Shown piece by piece: positions 9,121-17,780 of a DNA stretch of 64,000 nucleotides; position 1 is the stretch's first letter, and each line of letters opens with the position of its first letter. Below the pieces are notes generated by a model. The model saw only the letters and a list, made by a program, of their open reading frames with translations. It did not search any database and was not told where the DNA came from. Source of the DNA: Varibaculum cambriense (GTDB lineage: Bacteria > Actinomycetota > Actinomycetes > Actinomycetales > Actinomycetaceae); contig NZ_JAKNHJ010000004.1 in assembly GCF_022133705.1 (NCBI RefSeq), positions 81,939 through 145,938 on the forward strand, written 5' to 3'. Made by a program: the position numbers and the translations under genes.

Positions 9121-10806
9121 TTACCCCACGCTACAGGCGTTAATCAGTTCCCGAGCGTGGTCAAGGGCAGATTTCGAGTCCGCTTTGCCGGCCAGCATTC
9201 GAGCAATCTCACGTTCTCGCTTGCTACCTGCAACTTCTCTGACCTGGGCAATATCGTTATTTTTCGACACCACCAGTTGTTTATCTGCCCAAGCCGCTAC
9301 TTGGGGAAGATGCGTTACCACTATCACTTGCGCGTGTTTTGCTAGTCTAGCCAGGCGCTCGCCCACCGCGAGCGCAGTTGCCCCTCCGATTCCGGCATCA
9401 ACTTCATCAAAAATAAAAGTAGGAGTCCCTTTAGCTAGAGACTTAGCGGCCAGGGTAACTTCCAAAGCCAACATAATCCGCGAGAGTTCACCCCCGGAAG
9501 CTCCTTGACCCAAGGGACGAATCTCCGCGTTAACGCCCGCCCGCAGACCAAAAGTCACCTGGTCGAAGCCATGAGAGTTGGGTTCAGCAAGCGATTTCAG
9601 TTCGATATCGAATCCGGCGTCCGGCATCTGGAGGGCAGCGAGTTCTCCTGCTACCTCCTTTTTCAAAGTTTTTGCGAGGGCGAGGCGCGCGCGAGATACT
9701 TTCTTTCCCAGCGTTTGTAGCTGCGATGCGGCTTTTTCCAGTTGTTCTTCCAGCACCCTGCCCTGGTTTTGCGGCCCGGACAGTTGAATAATTCTGTCTC
9801 TGGCAGTATCTGCCCAGGTTAACCAGCTATCTAAATCTTTTGCCCAGGTGCGATAGGCGTGACGTAACTGCGAAAGGCGACTTTGTGCCTGATCTAACAG
9901 CGCAGGATCCGCCTCGAGATTTGAAAGGTAGGCTCCAGCCTCGGCCGATATATCCAAAATGATTGAGGAGGCATCCCGGAGGCCACGCACCAATTCGGAA
10001 AGTTCTTCATCGCTTTGGGCACCCTTTTCCAGCGCTTGAATGGCCGCGCTCACCAGGGAGGCGGCCCCGGCAGAGTCGGAACCATCTCCCCCGAGATAGT
10101 TATAGGCCGCTTGAGCCGCTTCTCTAAGGTCTTCTACATTACCCAGTCGCTCAATCTTGCGGAGCAGATCGTCTTCTTCTCCCGGCTCTGGTTGCAGTTT
10201 TTCCTGCAGTTCTACCCCTTCTTTTAGCCGAGAAACCTCTATCTCCCGTGCTTGACGTTGGTTTTCCCAATCTTCTAACTGGGTTTGCAAATCCCGCCAA
10301 GATGTATAGGTGGCGCGAAATTCTGTCACCAATTCTTGATGCGCCGATCCCCCAAAAGAATCCAATAGCGCTAACTGTCGTGCCCCGCTGCGTAATCTAA
10401 GCTGCTCAGTTTGCCCATGTATCGTCACCAGTTCCCTTCCGATCTGGGATAATACTCCACTGGGAATGGTGCGGCCACCACCGTGACAGCGCGAACGCCC
10501 TCGAGCAGGAACCATGCGGGCTAGTATGATCTCTCCGTCCTCAACTAATCCGCCCGCCTCGGTAAGGAGCGCCGCTGCCTGCGAGGAACTGTCGGTGACA
10601 AAAATGCCCTCGACCGCCAGTTCTTTTTCTCCATAACGTACCAAGGCAGAGTCGGCTTTTTTACCGAGCAGCAAACCGATAGAAGACAACACCATGGTTT
10701 TGCCTGCCCCGGTCTCCCCCGTAAGCGCCGTAAAACCGGGTGAAAAACTCAGTTCCGCTTGCGGGATGACCCCCAAATTTTTGATAGTAAGCTGGTCAAT
10801 CATCAT
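9121..10806 (-). CDS. recN: DNA repair protein RecN
   Basis: A 561-residue SMC-like ATPase. Walker A is GETGAGKT near residue 32, the ABC signature is SGGELSRIMLALE, and Walker B is FIFDEVDAGIGG with a following VVTHLPQVA switch. Between them lie long heptad-rich coiled coils. RecN works in recombinational repair of double-strand breaks. Its ATG codons abut the nadK stop region: nadK ends at 10807, directly next to the recN start. The order tlyA-nadK-recN is standard for Actinobacteria. Confidence 0.96.
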   Translation of the reverse strand: MMIDQLTIKNLGVIPQAELSFSPGFTALTGETGAGKTMVLSSIGLLLGKKADSALVRYGEKELAVEGIFVTDSSSQAAALLTEAGGLVEDGEIILARMVPARGRSRCHGGGRTIPSGVLSQIGRELVTIHGQTEQLRLRSGARQLALLDSFGGSAHQELVTEFRATYTSWRDLQTQLEDWENQRQAREIEVSRLKEGVELQEKLQPEPGEEDDLLRKIERLGNVEDLREAAQAAYNYLGGDGSDSAGAASLVSAAIQALEKGAQSDEELSELVRGLRDASSIILDISAEAGAYLSNLEADPALLDQAQSRLSQLRHAYRTWAKDLDSWLTWADTARDRIIQLSGPQNQGRVLEEQLEKAASQLQTLGKKVSRARLALAKTLKKEVAGELAALQMPDAGFDIELKSLAEPNSHGFDQVTFGLRAGVNAEIRPLGQGASGGELSRIMLALEVTLAAKSLAKGTPTFIFDEVDAGIGGATALAVGERLARLAKHAQVIVVTHLPQVAAWADKQLVVSKNNDIAQVREVAGSKREREIARMLAGKADSKSALDHARELINACSVG

Positions 10807-11640
10807 CTATCCCAGCGAACGCCAGCCTTTAACCGGCAATTGGAACTTATGTACCAGGCGCCCAGAGAAAGGCGTATCTAGAATCTGGGCTAGCATTACT
10901 GGCGCTTTGCCTTTAGTTGCCCGCATAGAGGATGCCGGGGGTACTTCATGGCAACGCAAGCCATCTAGCCACAGCTGCATGGGGGTACGCTGATCAGGCA
11001 GTACCGAGATTTCCATAGTGGAGTCGGGGGATACTACCAGCGGACGAGTAAATAGGCCGTGTGCGCCCAGAGGCGAAACCACTACTGCCTCTACATCTGG
11101 CCATACAATGGGGCCGCCAGCGGAAAAACTATAGGCAGTGGAACCGGAGGGAGTAGCCACAATCAAACCATCGGCACCATAGGTGGTAATGCCACGTTTA
11201 TCAATCCCCAACCCCAGGTGGGAAGGGTGGGCGCGATCAGTAGATAAAATCGCTGCCTCGTTAAGTGCCCAATCGTTTATTGCCTTGCCATCTGGCAAAG
11301 TGACGGTAACGTCTACCGTCATACGCGATTGCACCGTGTAGGAGCCGGCCACGATATGATCAATAACTTCGGAGATTCTATCGGGCTCTACCTCGGTTAA
11401 AAACCCGGTGTGCCCCAGATTGATTCCGATTAGGGGAACTGCTTGAGCACGCGCGTAGCGAGCCGCTCCTAGTAAGGTGCCGTCTCCGCCCAGGGCAATT
11501 ACAATCTCAACGGCGCCGGAATAGGTCTCATCTACCGGGGTTATCCCATGGCTACGCAGCTCTTGGGCAATATTATCGGCGGTTTTTTCCAGATCAGGGC
11601 GCGAAAGGTGCCGGATTACCATCACGTGCCGCTCACCCAT
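10807..11640 (-). CDS. nadK: NAD kinase
   Basis: A 277-residue ATP-NAD kinase that makes NADP in the cytoplasm. The family motif GGDGTLLGAARYARA is near residue 50, followed by NLGHTGFLTEV, the NEAAI segment and the GSTAYSFSAGGPIV motif. An upstream in-frame start would add 33 residues, but ATG at 11640 (MGERHVMVIRH) has GGGGAG at proper spacing and matches the family's usual N-terminus. It is read between tlyA and recN. Confidence 0.95.
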   Translation of the reverse strand: MGERHVMVIRHLSRPDLEKTADNIAQELRSHGITPVDETYSGAVEIVIALGGDGTLLGAARYARAQAVPLIGINLGHTGFLTEVEPDRISEVIDHIVAGSYTVQSRMTVDVTVTLPDGKAINDWALNEAAILSTDRAHPSHLGLGIDKRGITTYGADGLIVATPSGSTAYSFSAGGPIVWPDVEAVVVSPLGAHGLFTRPLVVSPDSTMEISVLPDQRTPMQLWLDGLRCHEVPPASSMRATKGKAPVMLAQILDTPFSGRLVHKFQLPVKGWRSLG

Positions 11641-11665
11641 ATGCTTCTCCCCTTTTCGTGGTGTA

Positions 11666-12499
11666 CTATTTCGTTTTTTCTTGCCCAGCAGGACCATTTT
11701 CAATCGCGCAGCGCACCAGCTGCCGGATTTCGTCCTCACCGGGCATCATCGCGCCCCGCCCTAGGTATACAAAGTACTCTACATTTCCGGCCGGCCCGGG
11801 TAACGGCGAAGCCGCCACCTGTTTTAATCCTAACCCGTTTTCCTGAGCCGCCGCGATCACTGCCAGCACTGTGTGGAAATGATCTTCGGGATCACGAACT
11901 ACCCCTCCATCCCCCAAATCTTCGCGGCCGATTTCAAATTGCGGTTTTACCATCAAAAGGTATTCAGCATCTTCAGTAGAAGCCCTAACCAGGGCAGGTA
12001 TCACTAGTTTCAGGGAGATAAAAGACAAATCTCCTACTATTAACTGGGCAGGTTCCCCAATCTTTTGCGGATCCAGGTAACGGATATTGGTACGATCATG
12101 AACTTCCACCCGCGGGTCTTGTTGCAGACTCCAGCGCAGCTGGCCATATCCCACATCTACAGCGATTACGCTTTTCGCTCCCCGCCGCAATAAGACATCG
12201 GTGAAACCACCGGTAGAAGCCCCGGCATCTAGGCAGCGTTTACCTTTTATAACCGGGGCGTCTTGACCCAAAATATCGAGGGCGCCCGCCAGTTTGTAAC
12301 CGCCGCGAGAAGCATATTCCTCATCCGGGCTGTCAGCTACCACCACCGCTTGGGCAGGATCAATCTGAGAAGCAGGCTTCGGCATGACTCGCCCATCGAC
12401 ACTGACCCTGCCAGCGGTAATCAACCGAGCCGCGTGCGCACGGGAAGTCGCTAAATGACGACGTACTAGTTCGCGATCTAGCCGACGCAGCCTACCCAT
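11666..12499 (-). CDS. tlyA: TlyA-family rRNA 2'-O-methyltransferase
   Basis: A 277-residue protein with an N-terminal S4 RNA-binding domain (RRLDRELVRRHLATSRAHAA, then VSVDGRVMPKP) and a C-terminal FtsJ-like methyltransferase domain (LDAGASTGGFTDVLLRRGA, SAM site). In mycobacteria TlyA methylates 16S and 23S rRNA and affects capreomycin sensitivity. The adjacent small gene and the HAD fusion upstream reproduce the Rv1692-Rv1693-Rv1694 order. It starts with ATG two bases after the small gene's stop. Confidence 0.93.
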   Translation of the reverse strand: MGRLRRLDRELVRRHLATSRAHAARLITAGRVSVDGRVMPKPASQIDPAQAVVVADSPDEEYASRGGYKLAGALDILGQDAPVIKGKRCLDAGASTGGFTDVLLRRGAKSVIAVDVGYGQLRWSLQQDPRVEVHDRTNIRYLDPQKIGEPAQLIVGDLSFISLKLVIPALVRASTEDAEYLLMVKPQFEIGREDLGDGGVVRDPEDHFHTVLAVIAAAQENGLGLKQVAASPLPGPAGNVEYFVYLGRGAMMPGEDEIRQLVRCAIENGPAGQEKTK

Positions 12500-12501
12500 G
12501 A

Positions 12502-12705
12502 TTATTTTCTTTCTATCTGGGCATTTAGAGAATCCAAGGCGGCAGATAATTTGGTAGCTGCCGTCTGAAGGTCGCTTAAAGTAACCTGCGGATAGATACT
12601 GCCTACTTCAGTCGGCCAACTGGCTAATAGTTGGTCGATATCGGATTTGCGGGCTGCCAGTTCCAGGTCCTCGGGAGCGTCAGACAGGTTACTGTTCTTG
12701 TTCAC
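12502..12705 (-). CDS. Small conserved protein between HAD hydrolase and tlyA (Rv1693-like)
   Basis: About 67 residues, rich in Leu, Ala and Asp/Glu, predicted mostly helical (DLQTAATKLSAALDSLNAQ looks like an amphipathic helix). GTG at 12705 is preferred over TTG at 12711 because GAGG lies six bases before it. The gene overlaps the end of the preceding gene and ends two bases before tlyA. A short gene stands at the same place in mycobacteria (Rv1693), which supports its reality. Function unknown. Confidence 0.7.
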   Translation of the reverse strand: MNKNSNLSDAPEDLELAARKSDIDQLLASWPTEVGSIYPQVTLSDLQTAATKLSAALDSLNAQIERK

Positions 12706-15334
12706 TGTCAACCTCGCCAGGCAGCAGCAGCTCTAGCTGCAGATCTTCCCCGTCCGCTTCCTCATTACCGCTAGCTACCTCAGCCACCTCAGCTACTTTC
12801 GCGGCTTCCTTCGCAGCCGGTTCCGGTTCGCTCGCGGTTGCGTCCCCTTCCTTTGCCTTCTCCGCAGGTTCTTCCGCTGCCTCTTCCGGCGAATCGGCTA
12901 CAACTTCTGAGGGCGCAGAATCCAAATTCTCTGTGTCCACCTCGGCGGAACGTGCAGGTACTTCCGCTACCGAGGATTGGTTCTCTTCCGCAGATCCGTC
13001 GCCTGCGGGCACATTAGACTCCGAGGTTTCGACCTCGCGTACTACCTCAATATCCGGTAGATGAACAAATACTCCCTGATCACGCACATCCCACACAGCG
13101 GCAACTAATGCCCGATAATCTTCCAGGCTGAGCACTGCCCCGTTATCTACCGGTTCATCTTCGCGCATCACCCGTCCATCTTCGGCCACCATAAAAGCGG
13201 CAGATTCCCCGCTAGTCCAAGCTCCAGTAGGTTGATGCACCGGGCCGGGATGCACACGGGTTAGATCTGTAAGATCTAGCCCCAGATAGGAAGGGCGCCG
13301 ATCAGGATAAGCCAATGCCACGGCTTTGGCATCGGAGACCCCGGTGAGCACATGGAAACTGAGCATATCGGCAGCAACCGCTCCCGCAATATCGGTATCG
13401 AGACGATCCCCTACCACTAGGGGTTTACTGGCGCCTGCATGGGCTGCTGCTTTCCGATAAATCCCCGCAAAAGGTTTTCCTCCGGCGAACGGTTTTTGTC
13501 CTGTGGCATGTTCTACCGCTGCCACCAAGGAACCATTTCCCAAGGCAAAGCCCTTTTCAGTGGGCAAAGTAGCATCCAGGTTAGTGGCCATAAACAGGGC
13601 GCCAGCATTGATCGCATAGGCTGCCTCGGAAAGCTCAGCCCAGCCTACCTCTGCTCCATAACCCTGGATTACCGCCGCCGGTTGTTCGCTGGCTTTGCTA
13701 ACTACCTCAAACCCGGCTTGAGCGACAGTATCACGCAGCGCCTGCGTCCCCACCACCAGCACTTTGGAGGCGGGTTCGATTTTTTGGGTGAGGATTTCTA
13801 CCGCATCCATCGCCGCCGTCATTACTTCTTCCGCAGCCGCAGCTATCTGATGCCCCTTAAGCTTTTCCGCCACCTGCTGCGGGTTACGGGAGGCATTATT
13901 GGTTACGAACTGGAACTTAATACCTGCTTCCCGGGCTGCCGCTAAACCGGCAGCCGCATTAGGAATATCACGGGTACCGGCGTAGCAAACCCCATCTAAA
14001 TCGATGAGAAGCACATCGGCAGTCTCCACTAAAGGTTTACGACTTCCGTGCAGATCAGAGGGCACATAGGGGTTGTCGGCTTCGAGCACTTCTTCCAGAT
14101 CAACAATGGCTACCGTGTCGGGAACCTCTGGGGTTTGCTCGGCAACTTTGTCGGCTTCTTCCTCTCTTCCAAGTTCGCGCAAGAGGTCGGCCTTATAGGA
14201 AAGAATCCTTGCCAAAAGTACGGGTTCTTCCAGTTGTTGCTGTTCTAAGAACTGATTTAACACTAGGAGGGCCGCGTCAGACTCCCCTAAATCGTGGCGC
14301 GCTCCCGCTTGCACGATAACTAGTTCCACCAGGTCGGAAAGACTATAGGACGAAGTATCAGTTTCGGAAATAATTTCTAGAGCTTTTTCGGGTTTGCCGA
14401 GTCCGCGTTCACAGTCCGCTTCAATCGCCCGCAAACTGTCAGTCCCATCCAAGCGGCGCGCAGCCCGTACTTCCCGTAGCGCTTCACTGTACTTGCCACT
14501 GGCGTAAGCTGCCAGCGCGCAGGCTTCCCGTACCGTTCCGATGCGACCTGCCCGGCTAACTGCCGCCTTAGCATGCAGATAGGCTTCTTCGGCATCTACA
14601 TCTAGCAGGGATCCCGCCATCACCAGATGACGCGCTACTTTTTCGGCATTGTCCGGATCTAGCGAAGATAAGGCTGCCCGAGATTCTCTATCCAGGTCAG
14701 AAGCTTTTACTGCCGCCGGAATCTGGGGTTCATTATCGTGGCGCCATTCTTTGGCGCGGTAACGGGAATCCCGAACCCCGAAAGAATGCTTTCCGGAGCG
14801 AGGCGCTTGCGCTTCCCGTTCCCGGCGTTCATCCCGCCGATTATCTTGACGGTTATCCCGACGGTTATCACGATCAAAGCGCTTGCCACTCCGGTTGAAC
14901 CCGCGGCGTGATCCTGCCTCATTTCGCTCACCCCCGCGATAGGAAGCGCGCCCTGAACGCTCTCCGCCTCCGCGAGATTCCCCACGGTCATCACTATAGT
15001 TGCGGCGTCCTCCTCGATTATCTTCCCGGTCACTCCGGTAGGAGCCGCCCTCCCCTCGATAGGAGCCGCGACGATCATTACGATCATTGCGGGAATTACC
15101 CCCGCGCCGATCCTGCCACTTGCCACCCCGACGATTGTCTTTGCGGTAGCCACCCTCGCGGTATCCTCCCTCGGAGCTTCCGCGCCGCCGGTATCCGTCA
15201 CGATTGCCTTGCCGCTCGCCTGAAGAATCTGAGTAGTTGCGTTGATTACCGGAACCTTGCCCGCCGCCCGCTTGTGAACGTCGCTTACGCCATTGAGGTT
15301 CGCGTCCGCCACCATGCTGATTAAAATTGCTCAA
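12689..15334 (-). CDS. Fusion protein: RGG-rich region, TPR-like region, HAD-IIA phosphatase
   Basis: An 881-residue protein. Residues 1-185 are almost entirely Arg, Gly, Asn, Asp and Ser with many RGG/RRG blocks. Residues 205-400 are helical and TPR-like (compare Rv1691). Residues about 440-695 form an HAD-IIA phosphatase with DLDGVCYAGT (nucleophile Asp), FVTNNASRN and GDRLDTDIAGA, like Rv1692, a glycerol-3-phosphate phosphatase. The last 110 residues are acidic and rich in Glu/Ala. The start is TTG at 15334 with AAGGA seven bases upstream. In mycobacteria the TPR and HAD parts are separate adjacent genes, so this looks like a fusion. The RGG part could bind RNA; that is inference. Confidence 0.85.
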   Translation of the reverse strand: MSNFNQHGGGREPQWRKRRSQAGGGQGSGNQRNYSDSSGERQGNRDGYRRRGSSEGGYREGGYRKDNRRGGKWQDRRGGNSRNDRNDRRGSYRGEGGSYRSDREDNRGGRRNYSDDRGESRGGGERSGRASYRGGERNEAGSRRGFNRSGKRFDRDNRRDNRQDNRRDERREREAQAPRSGKHSFGVRDSRYRAKEWRHDNEPQIPAAVKASDLDRESRAALSSLDPDNAEKVARHLVMAGSLLDVDAEEAYLHAKAAVSRAGRIGTVREACALAAYASGKYSEALREVRAARRLDGTDSLRAIEADCERGLGKPEKALEIISETDTSSYSLSDLVELVIVQAGARHDLGESDAALLVLNQFLEQQQLEEPVLLARILSYKADLLRELGREEEADKVAEQTPEVPDTVAIVDLEEVLEADNPYVPSDLHGSRKPLVETADVLLIDLDGVCYAGTRDIPNAAAGLAAAREAGIKFQFVTNNASRNPQQVAEKLKGHQIAAAAEEVMTAAMDAVEILTQKIEPASKVLVVGTQALRDTVAQAGFEVVSKASEQPAAVIQGYGAEVGWAELSEAAYAINAGALFMATNLDATLPTEKGFALGNGSLVAAVEHATGQKPFAGGKPFAGIYRKAAAHAGASKPLVVGDRLDTDIAGAVAADMLSFHVLTGVSDAKAVALAYPDRRPSYLGLDLTDLTRVHPGPVHQPTGAWTSGESAAFMVAEDGRVMREDEPVDNGAVLSLEDYRALVAAVWDVRDQGVFVHLPDIEVVREVETSESNVPAGDGSAEENQSSVAEVPARSAEVDTENLDSAPSEVVADSPEEAAEEPAEKAKEGDATASEPEPAAKEAAKVAEVAEVASGNEEADGEDLQLELLLPGEVDSEQEQ

Positions 15335-15505
15335 CTCTAGATCCTTATCTTTTATTGCTTAGTCGACTTCCTTCTATTCTAAGCGTAAAGAGCGCCCCGA
15401 AGCTGCTTCTAAAAGGTTGTCTATCCTCACTATTTCGCGTTCTCGCCCTAGGTACCAAGAATCGGCTCACCTATGGAGCTGGCTAAACTTTTCCAACGCA
15501 GTTCT

Positions 15506-15543
15506 GGCTGGTGAAGAACGACCTAAAGCCTGCTTCACCAGCC
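15506..15543. terminator. 11-bp inverted repeat, possible terminator after the gpsA-like gene
   Basis: GGCTGGTGAAG (15506-15516) and CTTCACCAGCC (15533-15543) form a perfect 11-bp stem with a 16-nt loop in the 233-base gap between the gpsA-like stop and the HAD fusion start. There is no T-run on either strand, so classic termination is uncertain. The gap must also hold the promoter of the long downstream operon, but I cannot pick one with confidence. Confidence 0.4.
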
Positions 15544-15567
15544 CGAAAACTTGTTTAGCACTTTCCC

Positions 15568-16629
15568 TTAGCGCTCTCCTCCAAAGAAGAGTGACCAGGG
15601 CATTTCGAGGGGCGCATCCTCAGCTACTACCGAGTACAGGTAGCGACACAGAGGGAAGTCTTCTTCTTTGATCACTCCTCGCTCAGTCAGTGGCTTGAGC
15701 GCCGCCCCGATTACTTGAATCGCGGCGACTCCCTCGAGGGTTACCCCTTTCATGAGGGAATCGCGCACTTCCGAGAACGGTACTCCCGAGCCCACATAAC
15801 GGCCGGCTTTAACGTTGCGACCGCCCATAGAGGTTACGAACATATCGCCTACCCCGCCCAAGCCATCAGCGGTTACCGCCTCTCCCCCGAGTAGCTGCAC
15901 GAATTGGCGTAGCTCTTTTTGTCCCTGCGCAAATACGGCCGCTCCATAGTTGAAGCGCACATATTTGGCATCGGTTTTTCCTTCCTTGTCCAGCAAGCCG
16001 TCGCCGAATCCGGCAGCAAACGCGTAAATGTTCTTGGTAGCTGCCCCGGTTTCATGCCCGATAAAATCGGTGGACGTCCACACATGGTAATAGTCAGTGC
16101 GGAACAGTTTAGAAAGCTTGTTGAGTACCTCTTGATCTTCTCCGCAAAAGACCACGCAGGTGTCGTGATGAACCGCGAGTTCACCAGCAATAGAAGGGCC
16201 TACAATGGCTGACCAGGAAACTTGCGAGGCGAGCTCTGGCCCTACTGCTTTCTGGAGTACCTCCGGCAAAATATGCATGGTGCCGTCCTCGTCGGCGCGC
16301 ATCCCTTTGGTAATACACAATACGTGTTGTCCGGGTTTGAGCAATCCGGTTAGCTGCTCGCCAGCCCATTCGATCCCGAAGCTATTAACCCCACACATAA
16401 CCACGTCTGCGTCCGCGAAGGCTTCTTCCGCGTCCTCCAACTGGTATGCTTTAACCCCTTCGTTAACCTTTAGTCCCAAGTCGGGATGGATACCCTTGGT
16501 TTTTATCGAGTCGATAATATCCCGATCCAAATGGGTACCCACCAGACGCACCTCATTACCGTTTTCGCTGGCAGGAAAGGAAAGAGCGGTTGCCATGATT
16601 CCCGATCCCAGCATTACAATCTTTGCCAT
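15568..16629 (-). CDS. GpsA-like NAD(P)-dependent glycerol-3-phosphate dehydrogenase family protein
   Basis: 353 residues. The Rossmann start MAKIVMLGSGIMATALSFPA, the catalytic lysine region GAATKNIYAFAAGFGDG and the substrate arginine region GGRNVKAGRYVGSG follow the GpsA pattern (NAD site near residue 8; Lys near 205). The sequence is clearly diverged from textbook GpsA (GHETGAATKN instead of GVELAGALKN), so it may serve another polyol or sugar phosphate. It lies 41 bases after a SorC-type regulator, suggesting substrate-induced control rather than a purely biosynthetic role. Alternative: the main GpsA of this organism. Confidence 0.75.
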   Translation of the reverse strand: MAKIVMLGSGIMATALSFPASENGNEVRLVGTHLDRDIIDSIKTKGIHPDLGLKVNEGVKAYQLEDAEEAFADADVVMCGVNSFGIEWAGEQLTGLLKPGQHVLCITKGMRADEDGTMHILPEVLQKAVGPELASQVSWSAIVGPSIAGELAVHHDTCVVFCGEDQEVLNKLSKLFRTDYYHVWTSTDFIGHETGAATKNIYAFAAGFGDGLLDKEGKTDAKYVRFNYGAAVFAQGQKELRQFVQLLGGEAVTADGLGGVGDMFVTSMGGRNVKAGRYVGSGVPFSEVRDSLMKGVTLEGVAAIQVIGAALKPLTERGVIKEEDFPLCRYLYSVVAEDAPLEMPWSLFFGGER

Positions 16630-16670
16630 TTTGTTTCTCCTAAGGGTGTTGTCAATAAGGTGTTCCTACA

Positions 16671-17633
16671 TCAGTTTTCAGTGGGTATTTCAGCCGATTC
16701 TAATAGCGAGTGCGCCAGACCGGAATCCACTATTAGGGTGTCTACATATCCGCCTCTTAAGGTAGCCATGGTGGTGGCGGTTTTCCCACTACCGGAGGCG
16801 ACTGCCACTTTCATGCGGGCTTCTTTCAGGGATTTCAGGCTAATACCAATTGTGCATTTATCTAGCTCTAGATCCGCCGGCAGACCTTCTGCATTTACAA
16901 AGCGGCACAGCAGGTCCCCTACTACTCCGCGGGAAATAAGTTTTTGTAGTCCCTGTTCAGAAACATAACCAGAACGCACCAGAACTGAATCTGCTTCTAG
17001 TTTTCCCGGTGAAAAACAGATCACGTCAGCGTTTGCTGCCGCCTCCAGGGTCGCCTTGATAGAAAAGTCACTGCGCAGAGCAGAGGCAATTCGGCTATCT
17101 CCTACCAGTGCTGGCGCAGGTAGAATCCGCCCAAAACCTCCGGCTTTTTCTGCGATGGTACGGATCGATTCGGATACAAAATTGTCTTGCGTGTAGCTCG
17201 GCCCACCATTGGTTTGGATCACGGTAGTGCCCCGAGACCATTGATCCGGAAGCTCCCTGGCCACCCGGGCAATCGTCTTCCCCCAAGAAACAGCCAAGGT
17301 TCGCGGCTGCGGACGTAGCGACTGCAAATGCCGGGCTGCGGCTCGAGCCACTGCGCGAAATGTAGCGTTTTCTCCGGTTTCTTGCGGAACCACTATCACT
17401 TTATCCAGATCAAAGTACTCTTTTAGTGCCTGCTCAAGCTGATAATGTTCGGCCTGCGGGGGCTCAATAGTTATCCGCACAATTCCGCGGTCACGGGCTT
17501 CTTGAATTAAACGGGAGGCTGTCCAGCGACTAAAGCCAAGCTTTTTTCCAATCTCGGCGTGGGTGAGAGAATTCTCGTAGTACATGCGAGCTGCCTCCAC
17601 CAGCAGATCTACTCGATATTCTTCGCCGCTCAT
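16671..17633 (-). CDS. SorC/DeoR-family sugar-binding transcriptional regulator
   Basis: 320 residues: an N-terminal HTH (LTHAEIGKKLGFSRWTASRLI, residues about 24-45) followed by the SorC sugar-phosphate-binding domain (LAVSWGKTIARVARELP; GKTATTMATLRGGYVDTLI near the C-terminus). Such regulators respond to phosphorylated sugars or polyols. The ATG at 17633 has GGGAGA just upstream. It precedes the GpsA-like gene in the same direction and probably controls it; the 147-base gap back to dxs is likely to contain its operator. Confidence 0.88.
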   Translation of the reverse strand: MSGEEYRVDLLVEAARMYYENSLTHAEIGKKLGFSRWTASRLIQEARDRGIVRITIEPPQAEHYQLEQALKEYFDLDKVIVVPQETGENATFRAVARAAARHLQSLRPQPRTLAVSWGKTIARVARELPDQWSRGTTVIQTNGGPSYTQDNFVSESIRTIAEKAGGFGRILPAPALVGDSRIASALRSDFSIKATLEAAANADVICFSPGKLEADSVLVRSGYVSEQGLQKLISRGVVGDLLCRFVNAEGLPADLELDKCTIGISLKSLKEARMKVAVASGSGKTATTMATLRGGYVDTLIVDSGLAHSLLESAEIPTEN

Positions 17634-17780
17634 GGTCTCCCTTTGGTTTTCTTCTCTTTTCTCAGCCTAAGCTGTTCCCTTTGGTCAGAATTATCAAAAC
17701 CAATCCTTTGCAACAAAAGTGCACGACGGATACTACTTTGCCCTATCTTGGTAAAAAGCCATGCTCAACAGTGCCAACGC

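Noticed and set aside
14707-15315. 202-codon minus-strand frame within the RGG-rich region
   Set aside because: A different frame of the same Arg/Gly-rich coding DNA; no domain, and the main frame continues into conserved domains.
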